Shown here: in pieces, positions 53,907 through 63,259 of the stretch
How positions within the stretch are numbered: the stretch's first letter is position 1
Layout: each line of letters opens with the position of its first letter
NCBI GenBank assembly: GCA_018828385.1
Contig: JAHJVE010000017.1
Coordinates: 62,001 to 126,000 of the forward strand
Reading direction: 5' to 3'
From: Gammaproteobacteria bacterium
Lineage (GTDB): Bacteria; Pseudomonadota; Gammaproteobacteria; Burkholderiales; Rhodocyclaceae
DNA: 64,000 bases
The notes under the pieces: model-generated
Seen by the model: only the letters and a program-made list of their open reading frames with translations
The model's database searches: none
Told to the model about the DNA's origin: nothing
Position numbers and translations under genes: made by a program

Positions 53907-55597
53907 TATGCGGCCTCCTTTTGTGCTGCCTTGGCCTTGCCGTGGGCGCGGCCTTCGTAAACGCGGTTCTTGAACGGGTCGATGCCGATGCGATCAAAGG
54001 TGTCGAGGAAACGTTCGTCGGGGTGACGGCTCTCGATATAAACCTTGATGATCTTGTCGATGACATCGGGCATTTCATCGGCCGCGAACGAGGGGCCGAT
54101 GACCTTGCCGAGTTTGGCGTCGTTGCCCTGACGGCCGCCCAGCGTGACCTGATAGAACTCGGAGTCGTTCTTGTCGACACCGAGTACGCCAATATGGCCG
54201 ACGTGGTGGTGGCCGCAGGCGTTCATGCAGCCGGAGATATTGAGGTCGATTTCGCCGATGTCGAACAGGTAGTCGAGATCGTCGAAGCGGGCCTGGATGG
54301 CGGTGGCGATGGGGATCGACTTGGCGTTGGCCAGATCGCAGAAATCGCCGCCCGGGCAGCAGATGATGCCGGTCAGCAGGCCGATGTTCGGCGTCGCCAG
54401 GCCGGCCGCTTTGGCCTTCTGCCAGACTTCGTAGAGGTCGGCCAGCTTGACGTCGGCCAGGATAATGTTCTGCTCGTGGCTGATGCGCAGTTCGCCGAAG
54501 CTGTACTGGTCGGCGAGGTCGGCGACGACGGCCATCTGCTCGGACGTGATGTCGCCCGGCGCAACGCCGTGCTTCTTGAGCGACAGCGTGACGGCGGTGT
54601 AGCCCGGCACCTTGTGCGGGTGAGTGCTACGGTCAACCCAGTTTTTGAACGATTTTTCAAATGCCAGCTTTTCGCTGAGGCCGGCATCGTCGGCGCTAAG
54701 TTTTTCGTAGGCTGGCGCGCCGAAGTGGGCAGCAACACGGTCGAATTCGGCTTGCGTCAGGGTGGCCGGGCCATCCTTGCCATGCGCCCATTCTTCTTCG
54801 ACCAACTGGGCAAAGGCTTCGACGCCGAGCGCCTGGACGAGAATCTTGATGCGCGCCTTGTAGGCGTTGTCGCGGCGACCCTGACGGTTATAGACGCGGA
54901 GGATGGCTTCGCAATAGGTCAGGATGTGTTGCCAGGGCAGGAATTCGCGGACGATCTGGCCGCGGATCGGCGTCCGGCCGAGGCCGCCACCGACGATGAC
55001 GCGGAAGCCTGTTTCACCGTTCTGTTCCTGCAATTGCAGGCCGATATCGTGGAACCACGTCACGGCGCGATCTTCCTTCGTCCCCGAAATGGCGATCTTG
55101 AACTTGCGCGGCAGGAAGGCGAATTCCGGGTGGAAGGTCGTCCATTGGCGGAGGATTTCAGCCAGCGGGCGCGGGTCGATCACTTCATCGGCGGCGACGC
55201 CAGCGAACTGGTCGGTGGTTATGTTGCGCAGGCAGTTGCCCGAGGTCTGGATGGCGTGCATCTCGACTTCGGCCAGTTCGGCCAGAATCTCGGGCACGTC
55301 CTCGATCTTCGGCCAGTTCAGTTGCAGGTTGTGGCGCGTCGTGAAGTGGCCGTAGCCGCGGTCGTACTTGCTGGCGACCTGGCCGAGCTTGCGCAGCTGG
55401 GCCGAATTCATCATGGCGTAAGGCACGGCAATGCGGAACATCGGCGCATGGCGCTGGATGTAGAGGCCGTTCTGCAGGCGCAGCGGACGGAATTCGTCGT
55501 CGCTCAGCTCGCCGGCTTTCCAGCGGCGGACTTGATCGCGGAACTGGGCGACGCGCTCGTTGATCAGCTGGCGGTCGATAGCATCGTATTTGTACAT
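53906..55597 (-). CDS. Sulfite reductase (NADPH/ferredoxin type), hemoprotein component
   Basis: A 563-residue nitrite/sulfite reductase with siroheme and 4Fe-4S. The cluster cysteines lie in CCPGGDFCDLANAKS and GCMNACGHHHVGHIG. Paired half-domains are visible (FTTRHNLQLNWPKIED). It reduces sulfite to sulfide in assimilation. It is the first gene of sir-DUF934-cysH. A core match to the dispersed repeat is embedded in frame near the middle (54624-54638). Confidence 0.93.
   Translation of the reverse strand: MYKYDAIDRQLINERVAQFRDQVRRWKAGELSDDEFRPLRLQNGLYIQRHAPMFRIAVPYAMMNSAQLRKLGQVASKYDRGYGHFTTRHNLQLNWPKIEDVPEILAELAEVEMHAIQTSGNCLRNITTDQFAGVAADEVIDPRPLAEILRQWTTFHPEFAFLPRKFKIAISGTKEDRAVTWFHDIGLQLQEQNGETGFRVIVGGGLGRTPIRGQIVREFLPWQHILTYCEAILRVYNRQGRRDNAYKARIKILVQALGVEAFAQLVEEEWAHGKDGPATLTQAEFDRVAAHFGAPAYEKLSADDAGLSEKLAFEKSFKNWVDRSTHPHKVPGYTAVTLSLKKHGVAPGDITSEQMAVVADLADQYSFGELRISHEQNIILADVKLADLYEVWQKAKAAGLATPNIGLLTGIICCPGGDFCDLANAKSIPIATAIQARFDDLDYLFDIGEIDLNISGCMNACGHHHVGHIGVLGVDKNDSEFYQVTLGGRQGNDAKLGKVIGPSFAADEMPDVIDKIIKVYIESRHPDERFLDTFDRIGIDPFKNRVYEGRAHGKAKAAQKEAA
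54624..54663 (-). repeat. Dispersed repeat core inside the sulfite reductase gene
   Basis: GGTTGACCGTAGCA (14 bases identical to the core, minus strand) encodes VDRST in NWVDRSTHPHK. The flanking T-rich tracts are not conserved here, so only the core is shared. Confidence 0.6.
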
Positions 55598-55618
55598 GAA
55601 ACGTCCTTGGGGAAAACG

Positions 55619-56404
55619 TCAGGCAAAAACCAGCTTGGTGCCGATGAGCACCAGCATGGCAGCCAGAATGCGGCGCAGGATATGTTCCGGCACCTTGGCG
55701 GAAACTTGGGTACCCAGCCAGATGCCGGGCAGCGAGCCGAGCAGCAGCGCACCGAGCAGCGACCAGTCGACGCCGCCGAGCATCCAGTGGCCAAGGCCGG
55801 CAACCAGCGTCAGCGGCACGGCATGGGCGACATCCGATCCGACAATGCGGACAGGAGAAAGTTTTGGGTAAAGGAAGAACAGTGCGGCAACGCCAAGCGC
55901 CCCGGCGCCGACCGACGACACGGTGACCAGCACGCCAAGCGTGATGCCAACCGCCACGGTAATCTTGCCCAGATGGCGCTGGCGCAGCGGCGAGTCATCG
56001 TGCTTGCCGGCGTATTCGCGCAGCTTGCGGCCGAACAGGATGGCGATGGCGGTCAGCATCAGGGCAAAACCGAGGCCGTGCGAAATGATCTGGCCGATGA
56101 CATTGCTGCCCTTCGGCAACTGCGACAGGATGAAAACCGTAATCGCCGCCGCCGGGATGCTGCCGAGCGCCAAGCGGCGGGTGACGGTCCAGTCGATATG
56201 GCCTTTCCGGCCGTGCGCCACGGTGCCGCCGGCCTTGGTCATCGCCGCATAAAGCAGGTCGGTGCCGACGGCGGTGGCTGGCGGGACGCCGAACAGCAGC
56301 ACGAGCAGCGGCGTCATCAGCGAGCCGCCGCCAACGCCGGTCAGGCCGACAATGGCGCCAACTGCAAAGCCGGAAAGGGTGTAGAGGTAATCCATGGCCT
56401 GCAT
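55619..56404 (-). CDS. TSUP family (TauE/SafE-like) sulfite/sulfonate exporter
   Basis: A membrane protein of about 261 residues with the TSUP start GFAVGAIVGLTGVGGGSLMTPL and about seven helices (ALGSIPAAAITVFILSQL; ILAAMLVLIGTKLVFA). TSUP members export sulfite or sulfonates, or import sulfate. Its position upstream of sir and next to cysB suggests sulfate assimilation. ATG 56404 or 56395 could be the start. Confidence 0.85.
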   Translation of the reverse strand: MQAMDYLYTLSGFAVGAIVGLTGVGGGSLMTPLLVLLFGVPPATAVGTDLLYAAMTKAGGTVAHGRKGHIDWTVTRRLALGSIPAAAITVFILSQLPKGSNVIGQIISHGLGFALMLTAIAILFGRKLREYAGKHDDSPLRQRHLGKITVAVGITLGVLVTVSSVGAGALGVAALFFLYPKLSPVRIVGSDVAHAVPLTLVAGLGHWMLGGVDWSLLGALLLGSLPGIWLGTQVSAKVPEHILRRILAAMLVLIGTKLVFA

Positions 56405-56477
56405 GTTAATCGCGGCCAATTGAATCAAAAAGAATATTGAGTTAGATTGTTATATCGTTAGGTTATTAGGTTGCTCC

Positions 56478-57419
56478 ATGAAACTCCAACAGCTACGCTA
56501 CATCGTCGAGATCCAGCGCCAGGGACTCAATGTCTCCGAGGCCGCCGAATCGCTCTATACCTCGCAGCCGGGCATCTCCAAGCAGGTCAAGCTGCTTGAG
56601 GACGAACTCGGCGTCGCCATCTTCGAGCGCAGCGGCAAGCGTTTCACCGGAGTGAGCGAACCGGGCAAGGTGGTGCTGGAGATCGCCGAACGCATCCTGC
56701 GCGAAGCGGAAAACCTCAAGCGGGCGAGCAGCGAGTTTGCGACGGGCAGTTCCGGCCGGCTGGTCCTGGCGGCGACCCATACCCAGGCGCGCTACGCGCT
56801 GCCGGTGGTGGTCCGCGATTTTGTCGCCCAACACCCGGACGTCAAGCTCGAAATGCACCAGGGCAGCCCGATCCAGATCGCCGAATGGGTGGTCGCCGGC
56901 GAGGCCGACATCGGCATCGCCACCGAGTCGCTCGACCAGTATCAGCAGCTGATCACGCTGCCGATCCGCCAATGGACGCATTGCGTCATCGCGCCGGAAG
57001 GGCATCCCATCCTTGAGTCGCAGCCGCTGTCGCTCAACGAACTGGCGAAATGGCCGCTGATCACCTACGACACGGCCTTTACCGGGCGTTCGCGCATCAA
57101 CCGCGCCTTCGAGCGCATCGGTGTGCAGCCGAATGTCGCGCTGACCGCGCTCGATGCCGACGTGATCAAGACCTACGTCAGCCTTGGCTTGGGGCTGGGC
57201 ATCATTTCGGCGCTGGCTTTCGATGCCCAGCGCGACACCGGCCTGGTCGCAATCGATGCCGCCCACCTGTTCGAGTCCAATACGACGCGCCTCGCCCTGC
57301 GTCGCGGCACGTATTTGCGCCGCTACGACTACGACCTGATTTCGCTGTTTGCCCCGCATCTGTCGAAACGCGTTGTCGAAATGGCCATGCAGGGCGGCGG
57401 CGACGAATATCAGTTGTAG
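56478..57419 (+). CDS. cysB: LysR-type regulator CysB
   Basis: The regulator of sulfate assimilation, responding to O-acetylserine or N-acetylserine. The 313-residue protein starts MKLQQLRYIVEIQRQGLNVS, has an HTH at about 16-45 (EAAESLYTSQPGISKQVKLL) and the CysB-type inducer-pocket motif AATHTQARYALP. It is divergent from the TSUP-sir-cysH genes and therefore likely controls them and cysDN. Its end overlaps the nosD-like gene by ten bases. Confidence 0.92.
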   Translation: MKLQQLRYIVEIQRQGLNVSEAAESLYTSQPGISKQVKLLEDELGVAIFERSGKRFTGVSEPGKVVLEIAERILREAENLKRASSEFATGSSGRLVLAATHTQARYALPVVVRDFVAQHPDVKLEMHQGSPIQIAEWVVAGEADIGIATESLDQYQQLITLPIRQWTHCVIAPEGHPILESQPLSLNELAKWPLITYDTAFTGRSRINRAFERIGVQPNVALTALDADVIKTYVSLGLGLGIISALAFDAQRDTGLVAIDAAHLFESNTTRLALRRGTYLRRYDYDLISLFAPHLSKRVVEMAMQGGGDEYQL

Positions 57420-58636
57420 GCTTTGGCCGGCCGCATGCGCGGTGCCGTGTCGCGCAGGATGAGGGAGGGCGCCGAGAAGGGCGCCAGCCGTTCGAGGAAG
57501 TCGAGCAGTTCAAGGACCGGCGAATTGCGGAAGAACGCGGCGCTCGGGGTTTCGATCCAGATGCGGTCGGCGTAAGCGTGCAGTTCGTGCGGCTGGTCGC
57601 CGAAGCCGTCGCCATCGAGGTCGAAACCCTCGTAGGTATCCCAGGTATTGCCCCTCCAGGTGTCGTTCATCGGGTCGCCGTCGCCAATCACCGTGACCGG
57701 CCACAGGTTGCTGCGGAAAGTGTTGTCGATGGCGATATGGCCGCCCTTGGCGCCATAGAAATAGATGCCGGTAATGTTGTGGGCGATGACGTTGTTGATG
57801 AAAACGATGCGGTTGATGGCATCCATCGGCGAGTCGGCCATGATGCCGTGGGCGCAGTGCACGATTTCGTTGTCGATGACCAGCGCCGCCGAGGTCTCCT
57901 TGAGCGCGATACCGGCGCCGGAGGCGTCCATGGCGTGCAGGATGCGGTTGCCGCGGATGATCAGGCCATCGGAGTTGAGGGCGATGATGCCGGTCGAGTT
58001 TTTCTCGAGAATGTTACGGTCAACCAGACTTCGGTGCGAAAAAAGGAAATTGAAGGCGCGCCGGCTGTCGCGGATGGTGTTGCCGGTGTAGCGGTTGAGC
58101 GGCGAATTGCTCACCGTGATGTCGCGAATCTGCGCGATGTCGTTGTTCTCGATGCGGTTGCCCGTGCTGTACCACAGGCGCAGGCCGTCGCCGCGCTCGG
58201 CCGAATCGACCGGGCGCGAGCGGATGCGGTTGTGGCGCACGACGCTGTCGGTCGTCCGGTGCAGCGAAATGCCGAACAGCACATCCTCGATCACATTGTC
58301 CTCGATGAGTAGGCCGCTGCCTTCGGTCACCATGATGGCGCCGTCGATGGCGTCATGCGAATCGCCGCTGGCGCGCAGGGTCAGGCCGCGAATGGTCACC
58401 CCATCCGCCTTGATGGTCAGCACGGTGCCCTTGCCGCCGCCATCGACGATCACCTTGCCATTGCCTTCCAGCGTCAGCGGCTTGGTGATGCTGGCCGGGC
58501 CGCGGTAGGTGCCGGGCGGCAGGCGCAGGACGGTGCCCGGCAGCGCGGTGTCGATCCAGGCTTGCAGGGATTGGTCGGCGTGAGCCGGCAGCCAGAAAAT
58601 CAGGCTGAGCGCGGCGAATAGTAAACGAATGGCCAT
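57410..58636 (-). CDS. NosD-like periplasmic beta-helix protein
   Basis: A 408-residue exported protein (signal LLFAALSLIFWLPAHA) with a right-handed beta-helix (repeats such as GISLHRTTDSVVRHNRIRSR and GNTIRDSRRAFNFLFSH). It resembles NosD, the copper-site maturation factor of nitrous oxide reductase. There is no nosZ, nosF, nosY or nosL nearby, so it is an orphan; other parallel beta-helix proteins remain possible. A core match to the repeat is in frame at 58011-58054. Confidence 0.8.
   Translation of the reverse strand: MAIRLLFAALSLIFWLPAHADQSLQAWIDTALPGTVLRLPPGTYRGPASITKPLTLEGNGKVIVDGGGKGTVLTIKADGVTIRGLTLRASGDSHDAIDGAIMVTEGSGLLIEDNVIEDVLFGISLHRTTDSVVRHNRIRSRPVDSAERGDGLRLWYSTGNRIENNDIAQIRDITVSNSPLNRYTGNTIRDSRRAFNFLFSHRSLVDRNILEKNSTGIIALNSDGLIIRGNRILHAMDASGAGIALKETSAALVIDNEIVHCAHGIMADSPMDAINRIVFINNVIAHNITGIYFYGAKGGHIAIDNTFRSNLWPVTVIGDGDPMNDTWRGNTWDTYEGFDLDGDGFGDQPHELHAYADRIWIETPSAAFFRNSPVLELLDFLERLAPFSAPSLILRDTAPRMRPAKAYN
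58011..58054 (-). repeat. Dispersed repeat-like copy inside the nosD-like gene
   Basis: On the minus strand TTCAATTTCCTTTTTTCG is followed, after a short extra segment, by TGGTTGACCGTAACAT. This gives a core match of 11 bases (GGTTGACCGTA) plus a T-rich 5' half in the same order. It encodes FNFLFSHRSLVDRN. Confidence 0.6.
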
Positions 58637-58714
58637 TGCAGCGGATTTAGCCACCGCCGGCCAATTTCGGCCCCAATCTGCATCAAGTTTTCCGGCGAAA
58701 GGCGCCGGTCAGGC

Positions 58715-60034
58715 TTATTCCCAGTATTCCGTCACTTCGCTGGCCCAGGCCGTCGCGGCGAGCAGGGCGCGGTTCACCGTTTCCGGGGCGACGCCGGCCG
58801 CCAGCGCCGTTTCCCGCATGCGCGGCAGATCGAATTCCTCGCTGGCCTCGGCGACGGCCAGCAGTGGCGCGTAGGGGCCGCTGTGCTCAAGCAGCGCCTG
58901 CTTGATGTCGTCTGCCAGCAGCATGTCGTTGAGCGTTTCCGCCAGCGGCCGATGGAGCAACTCGCCGAGGCAGGAAAAAATTCCGGTCAGGAACAGCGGG
59001 TCGTGTGCCACGCCCGGCATCGACTGCTCGCCGAGCGCTTCCATTAGCCGGCCGCGGGTCAGCGCGTTTTCGACCAGCAACCAGTCGCCGAAATGCGGCT
59101 CGCGCACCGAAAAAAGCAGGACCGAGAGCCAGCGGGTCAGACGCTGCCGGCCGAGGATAAGCAGTGCCTGGGCCAGCGAGTCGATGCGATGGCTCAGGCC
59201 GAGGGCCGGGGAATTCAGGTAACGCAGGATGCGGAAGCTGAGCAGCGGATCCTGCTTCATCGCCTCGGCGATCTCGGCCGTCTCGGCATCGCCCTGGACT
59301 AGCCGGACAATGTTGAGCAGCAGGGCCTTGTGCGGATCGCCACTGCTTTCCGAGCGGACGCCCGACTCCGAACTGGCGAACTTGCCGTGAAAATTGTCGA
59401 AATGCCACTGCTGGCAGAAGCGCAGATCATCGATTGTCTCGACATTGCAGGCCAGCAGCTTCTTCGGCCGGTCACCCGCGCTGGCCCGCACCGCGGCGGA
59501 AAAATCGCGGGCCGTATCGGCCTCGTGGGCGGCGATGTCGATGGCAGCAAAATCGGCTTGTTGAATGACCTTGGCGAAAGCCGGGTTCTTCGGCTGGCGA
59601 AAGACACCGATCAGCAAACCGCGCTCGTGCAGCCGGTCGATCGCCGCGCAGACGATGTCCGCCTCGGCGTCGGCAGCGAGCTGGACAAGCAGGACGATAT
59701 TTGACGATTTGAGACGGTCGACCGCAGCCAGGTCGAGGCTGGCGGAATTGAGCGGAATGAAGGCCAGGCTGGTGTTCCAGGCATCGCTGCTGGTGTTCAG
59801 CGTGTCGAGCAGGGTCTCGTCGAGGCTGCGCTGGACCTGATCGTCGGCATCGGCCAGGGGCGTCGACTCTTGCAGCCTGAAAACGTGGCCGGACAGGCGA
59901 TTGTTGCGGTCGAAAACTGCTTCACGACGGAGAAACTGGGTGGCGGCAGTGTTGGCCGGCGCTGTCGAGGCGGGCAGGGATCCGCCGGTTTTCCCGGGTT
60001 TACCGCCGAACAGTTTTTTCAGGCTGTTGAACAC
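58715..60034 (-). CDS. EAL-like/HDOD signalling protein (YuxH type)
   Basis: A 439-residue protein with a degenerate EAL-like N-terminal half (FDRNNRLSGHVFRLQEST; LIGVFRQPKNPAFAKVIQQA) and a C-terminal HDOD domain (EIAEAMKQDPLLSFRILRYL; LGLSHRIDSLAQALLILGRQ). It lacks the EAL catalytic motif, so it is unlikely to hydrolyse c-di-GMP. The GTG 60034 start follows GGAGG. It is the third HDOD protein of the window. Confidence 0.85.
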   Translation of the reverse strand: MFNSLKKLFGGKPGKTGGSLPASTAPANTAATQFLRREAVFDRNNRLSGHVFRLQESTPLADADDQVQRSLDETLLDTLNTSSDAWNTSLAFIPLNSASLDLAAVDRLKSSNIVLLVQLAADAEADIVCAAIDRLHERGLLIGVFRQPKNPAFAKVIQQADFAAIDIAAHEADTARDFSAAVRASAGDRPKKLLACNVETIDDLRFCQQWHFDNFHGKFASSESGVRSESSGDPHKALLLNIVRLVQGDAETAEIAEAMKQDPLLSFRILRYLNSPALGLSHRIDSLAQALLILGRQRLTRWLSVLLFSVREPHFGDWLLVENALTRGRLMEALGEQSMPGVAHDPLFLTGIFSCLGELLHRPLAETLNDMLLADDIKQALLEHSGPYAPLLAVAEASEEFDLPRMRETALAAGVAPETVNRALLAATAWASEVTEYWE

Positions 60035-60050
60035 ACTTGCCTCCACAAAC

Positions 60051-60077
60051 AAAAATGCCCACCGAAGGGTGGGCATT
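60051..60077 (-). terminator. Terminator of the PpiC-bolA-yciB cluster
   Basis: On the minus strand AATGCCCACC/GGTGGGCATT (10-bp stem, 4-base loop) is followed by TTTG. It lies 20 bases beyond the ppiC stop. Confidence 0.88.
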
Positions 60078-60096
60078 CTCGCATCCTGGCGAAGGT

Positions 60097-60888
60097 TTAG
60101 TCGACCTTGGCCTTGTTGCGCAGTTCCTTGACCAGGTTTTCGACCTGTTGCTGGCCGGCGCGCTGTTGCAGTTGCGGCTTGACCTGCTCGAACGGCGGCG
60201 GGGTCATCGGACGGGAGTCGTCGAGCTGGATGACGTGATAACCGAAGTCGGACTTGACCGGGGTCTTGGTGTACTCGCCCTTCTTGAGCACGACTAGGGC
60301 GTCACCAAACGGCTTGACGTAGGCTTTCGGCGAGCTCCAGCCGAGTTCGCCGCCCTTGTCCTTGGAACCGGGATCCTTCGAGGCCTTGGCCAGTTCGGAG
60401 AACTTCTCGCCCTTTTCCAGCTTGGCGATAATTGCCTTGGCTTCGTCTTCCTTTTCGACCAGCACATGGCGGGCCTTGTATTCGGTGGCGCCGAGGTTGG
60501 TCTTGATCAGGTCGTATTCGGCCTTGAGCTGAGCTTCGCTGATCGGGTGAGCCTTGACGTAGTCGCTCAGGTAGGCGCGAATGAGAACGGCCTGCTTGGC
60601 CAGTTCGATCTGGCCCTGAATGTTGGCGTTCTTGTCGAGGCCCTTCTTCTTGGCTTCCTGGGCGAGAATTTCGCGGCGGACCAGCTCTTCCTTGACGGCG
60701 TTTTGCAGTTCCGGCGAATCCGGGGCGCCCTGGGCCTTCTGCTCGGCGATGAAGGCGTTATAGACGCCTTGCGAAATCGGCTGGCCGTTGACGGTGACGA
60801 AAGCCTTGCCCTTTTCGGCAGCAAGGGCCGGGGCGGAAACGATGGCGCCGGCGATAAGCAGAGCGGCCAGGCGGGAGAGTTTGAGCAT
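60097..60888 (-). CDS. PpiC/SurA-like parvulin peptidyl-prolyl isomerase, exported
   Basis: A 263-residue protein with signal peptide (LAALLIAGAIVSAPALA), a helical N-terminal chaperone region and a parvulin domain (about 130-225; KARHVLVEKEDEAKAIIAKL; DPGSKDKGGELGW; SDFGYHVIQLDDSR). It assists envelope protein folding in the periplasm. It is downstream of bolA, yciI and yciB on the same strand. Confidence 0.92.
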   Translation of the reverse strand: MLKLSRLAALLIAGAIVSAPALAAEKGKAFVTVNGQPISQGVYNAFIAEQKAQGAPDSPELQNAVKEELVRREILAQEAKKKGLDKNANIQGQIELAKQAVLIRAYLSDYVKAHPISEAQLKAEYDLIKTNLGATEYKARHVLVEKEDEAKAIIAKLEKGEKFSELAKASKDPGSKDKGGELGWSSPKAYVKPFGDALVVLKKGEYTKTPVKSDFGYHVIQLDDSRPMTPPPFEQVKPQLQQRAGQQQVENLVKELRNKAKVD

Positions 60889-60923
60889 TTATCTATCCTT
60901 GGGTGGAGGGAATAACGAAAAAA

Positions 60924-61190
60924 TTATACTTCACCGGGCACTTTGGCTCGGATGCTGAGCGCATGAATCCGGCCGCGCATCAGGTCACCCGCAGCATCAT
61001 AAATCAAGCGATGACGGGCCATGGTACTTTTACCGGCGAATGCCTGTGCAACAATTTGTAACTGGTAGTGGCCGCCGTCACGCGCCCCGGCATGGCCGGC
61101 GTGGCGGTGCGAGTCGTCCTGGATGTCGATAGATTCCGGATGCAAGACGGCCAGTCGCTGGCGCAGCAATTCGACAGTTTCGGCACTCAC
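60924..61190 (-). CDS. bolA: BolA family protein
   Basis: An 88-residue BolA-fold protein with [17 protein letters not shown] and [19 protein letters not shown]. BolA proteins pair with monothiol glutaredoxins in iron-sulfur handling and affect cell shape. The start overlaps the yciI stop (ATGA), which couples their translation. Confidence 0.94.
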   Translation of the reverse strand: MSAETVELLRQRLAVLHPESIDIQDDSHRHAGHAGARDGGHYQLQIVAQAFAGKSTMARHRLIYDAAGDLMRGRIHALSIRAKVPGEV

Positions 61191-61489
61191 GCCGGCAGAA
61201 CCTTCTTGAAAGGCTTGATGACGACCTTTTCGTAGACGCCGGCGGCGATGTACGGATCGGCGTCGGCCCAGGCGCGGGCGGCTTCAAGAGAGGCAAATTC
61301 GGCGACGATGATGCTGCCCGAGAAGCCGGCCGGGCCGGGATCAGGCGAGTCGATGGCCGGGCAGGGGCCGGCCAGGATCAAACGGGCCTCGGCTTGCAGG
61401 GCCTGCAGGCGTTCGATGTGGGCGGGGCGGGCGGCCAGGCGCTGGTCCAGTGTGCCGGTCTTGTCTTCGGCAATGATGGCGTAGAGCAT
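61187..61489 (-). CDS. yciI: YciI family protein
   Basis: A 100-residue ferredoxin-like fold protein ([39 protein letters not shown]). The family has a conserved His-Asp pair and no proven reaction in most species. It is one base overlapped with yciB and four with bolA. Confidence 0.92.
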   Translation of the reverse strand: MLYAIIAEDKTGTLDQRLAARPAHIERLQALQAEARLILAGPCPAIDSPDPGPAGFSGSIIVAEFASLEAARAWADADPYIAAGVYEKVVIKPFKKVLPA

Positions 61490-62097
61490 TATTTTTCTTC
61501 CTCAACGTATTTAGAGAGCAGCATGCCCTGGCCGAGCACGAAGACGAGCATCAGGCCCATGCCGCCGAACAGTTTGAAATTGACCCAGGTATCGGTCGAG
61601 AAATTGAAGGCGATGATCAGGTTGAGGGCGCCCATGACCAGGAAAAAGGCGATCCAGGACAGGTTGACCCTGGCCCAGACAGGCTCGGGCAGCGTCAGTT
61701 GCTCGCCGAGCATGGCCTTGATGGCATTCTTCTTGAGCACGTAGGCGCTGAAGGCCATGCTGCCGGCGAAAACCCAGTACAGGATGGTTGGCTTCCACTT
61801 GATGAAGGCTTCGTTCTGGAAGGCCAGGGTCAGGCCGCCAAAGACGGCGACAAGGACGAGGCTGACCCAGAGCATCTTGTCGACCTTGCCGTGCCGGAAG
61901 TGCACCCAGATGATCTGGGCGACTGTGGCGACGATGACGACGACGGTGGCGAGCAGGATCGGCGCCATCTTGGCATCGTCGGGGACGAAGCCAAGTAGCG
62001 AACCCATCCAGCCGGCCGCGAGTTCGGGGCTCTTTTCCGCATATTTGAAGGTGGCGAAAAAGAGGATGACGGGGAAGAGGTCGAAGAGCAGTTTCAT
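61489..62097 (-). CDS. yciB: Septation protein YciB/IspZ, inner membrane
   Basis: A 202-residue membrane protein with about five helices ([40 protein letters not shown]). YciB affects septation and envelope stability. It is the first gene of yciB-yciI-bolA-ppiC. It is divergent from the HD-GYP gene. Confidence 0.95.
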   Translation of the reverse strand: MKLLFDLFPVILFFATFKYAEKSPELAAGWMGSLLGFVPDDAKMAPILLATVVVIVATVAQIIWVHFRHGKVDKMLWVSLVLVAVFGGLTLAFQNEAFIKWKPTILYWVFAGSMAFSAYVLKKNAIKAMLGEQLTLPEPVWARVNLSWIAFFLVMGALNLIIAFNFSTDTWVNFKLFGGMGLMLVFVLGQGMLLSKYVEEEK

Positions 62098-62149
62098 GGC
62101 GGGGCATTATATACTGCCGGAAACAACTATCCGGCAAGCAGGCAAGTAC

Positions 62150-63202
62150 ATGCACAACGTCCTGATCATCGATGACAGCGACATCAATCTGACGCTGATC
62201 AAGGCGTTGGTACTCAAACTGGGCGACTGTAGCCCGATCCTGTTCGAGCATCCCCTGGCGGCGCTCGAGTGGTGCCGCAGCAACGTGCCGGATCTGGTCA
62301 TTGTCGATTACATGATGCCGGACATGGACGGCCTCAAATTCATCAGTGCCTTCCGCGCCCTGCACGGTCGCAACGAGATTCCGGTGCTGATGATCACCGC
62401 CAACGACCAGAAGGATGTTCGTTACGACGCGCTGCTTGGCGGTGCCAACGATTTTCTGACCAAGCCGATCGACCGTGTCGAGTTTTCGGCGCGTGCCCGC
62501 AACATGCTGTCGCTGCGTACCGGGCAGAAATACCTGGCTGATCGGGCCGAACATCTGTCGGCGCTGGTCGAGGAGCGCACGGCTGAAATTCGCGATCGCG
62601 AAAAGGAGCTGATTTTCCGCATCTCGCGGGCGGCCGAATTCCGCGATCCGGAAACCGGCGCCCACATCCAGCGCATGGCGCATTACTCTCAGATCATCGC
62701 CCTCGGCCTCGATCTGAGCCTTGCCCAGCAGAAGCTGATTCTCGAGGCGGCGCCGATGCACGATGTCGGCAAGATCGGCATTCCAGACTACATCCTGCTC
62801 AAGCCGGGCAAGCTGACGCACGAAGAGTTCGAGGTCATGAAAGGGCATGCCAGGCTGGGGCAGGAACTGCTCAAGGACAGCCGTTCGGAAGTCATTCAGG
62901 CCGGGGCCGAAGTGGCGATTTCGCATCACGAAAAATACGACGGGACGGGTTATCCGTACGGCCTCAAAGGCCATCAGATTCCGCTGTTCGGGCGGATCGT
63001 GGCGGTGGCCGACGTGTTCGACGCGCTGACGTCCGAGCGCCCTTACAAGCGGGCGTGGTCGCTCGACGATGCCTGCAAGTTTCTTGAAGAGGGGCGCGGC
63101 ACGCATTTCGATCCGATGTGCGTCGAGGCGTTTCTTGCTGGCTGGGAGCATGTGCTGGACATCCGCCAGCGCTTCCGCGACGAAGAGATGCCGCAGATCT
63201 GA
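62150..63202 (+). CDS. Response regulator with HD-GYP domain (RpfG-like)
   Basis: A 350-residue protein with an N-terminal receiver (about 1-120; NVLIIDDSDINLTLIK; acceptor in VIVDYMMPDMDG), a coiled linker and a C-terminal HD-GYP phosphodiesterase domain (HDVGKIGIPDYIL; HHEKYDGTGYPYGLKG). It should degrade c-di-GMP. The HD and GYP residues are all present. An Hpt gene follows on the same strand. Confidence 0.94.
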   Translation: MHNVLIIDDSDINLTLIKALVLKLGDCSPILFEHPLAALEWCRSNVPDLVIVDYMMPDMDGLKFISAFRALHGRNEIPVLMITANDQKDVRYDALLGGANDFLTKPIDRVEFSARARNMLSLRTGQKYLADRAEHLSALVEERTAEIRDREKELIFRISRAAEFRDPETGAHIQRMAHYSQIIALGLDLSLAQQKLILEAAPMHDVGKIGIPDYILLKPGKLTHEEFEVMKGHARLGQELLKDSRSEVIQAGAEVAISHHEKYDGTGYPYGLKGHQIPLFGRIVAVADVFDALTSERPYKRAWSLDDACKFLEEGRGTHFDPMCVEAFLAGWEHVLDIRQRFRDEEMPQI

Positions 63203-63259
63203 ATTTGATTGATCCCGGCTGATTTCCTGCCGGGGCGGACAGGCTGCATGGAGATGAAT

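Noticed and set aside
53921..56440. An 839-codon plus-strand frame over sir and TSUP
   Set aside because: It is antisense to well-supported sulfur genes with iron-sulfur motifs.
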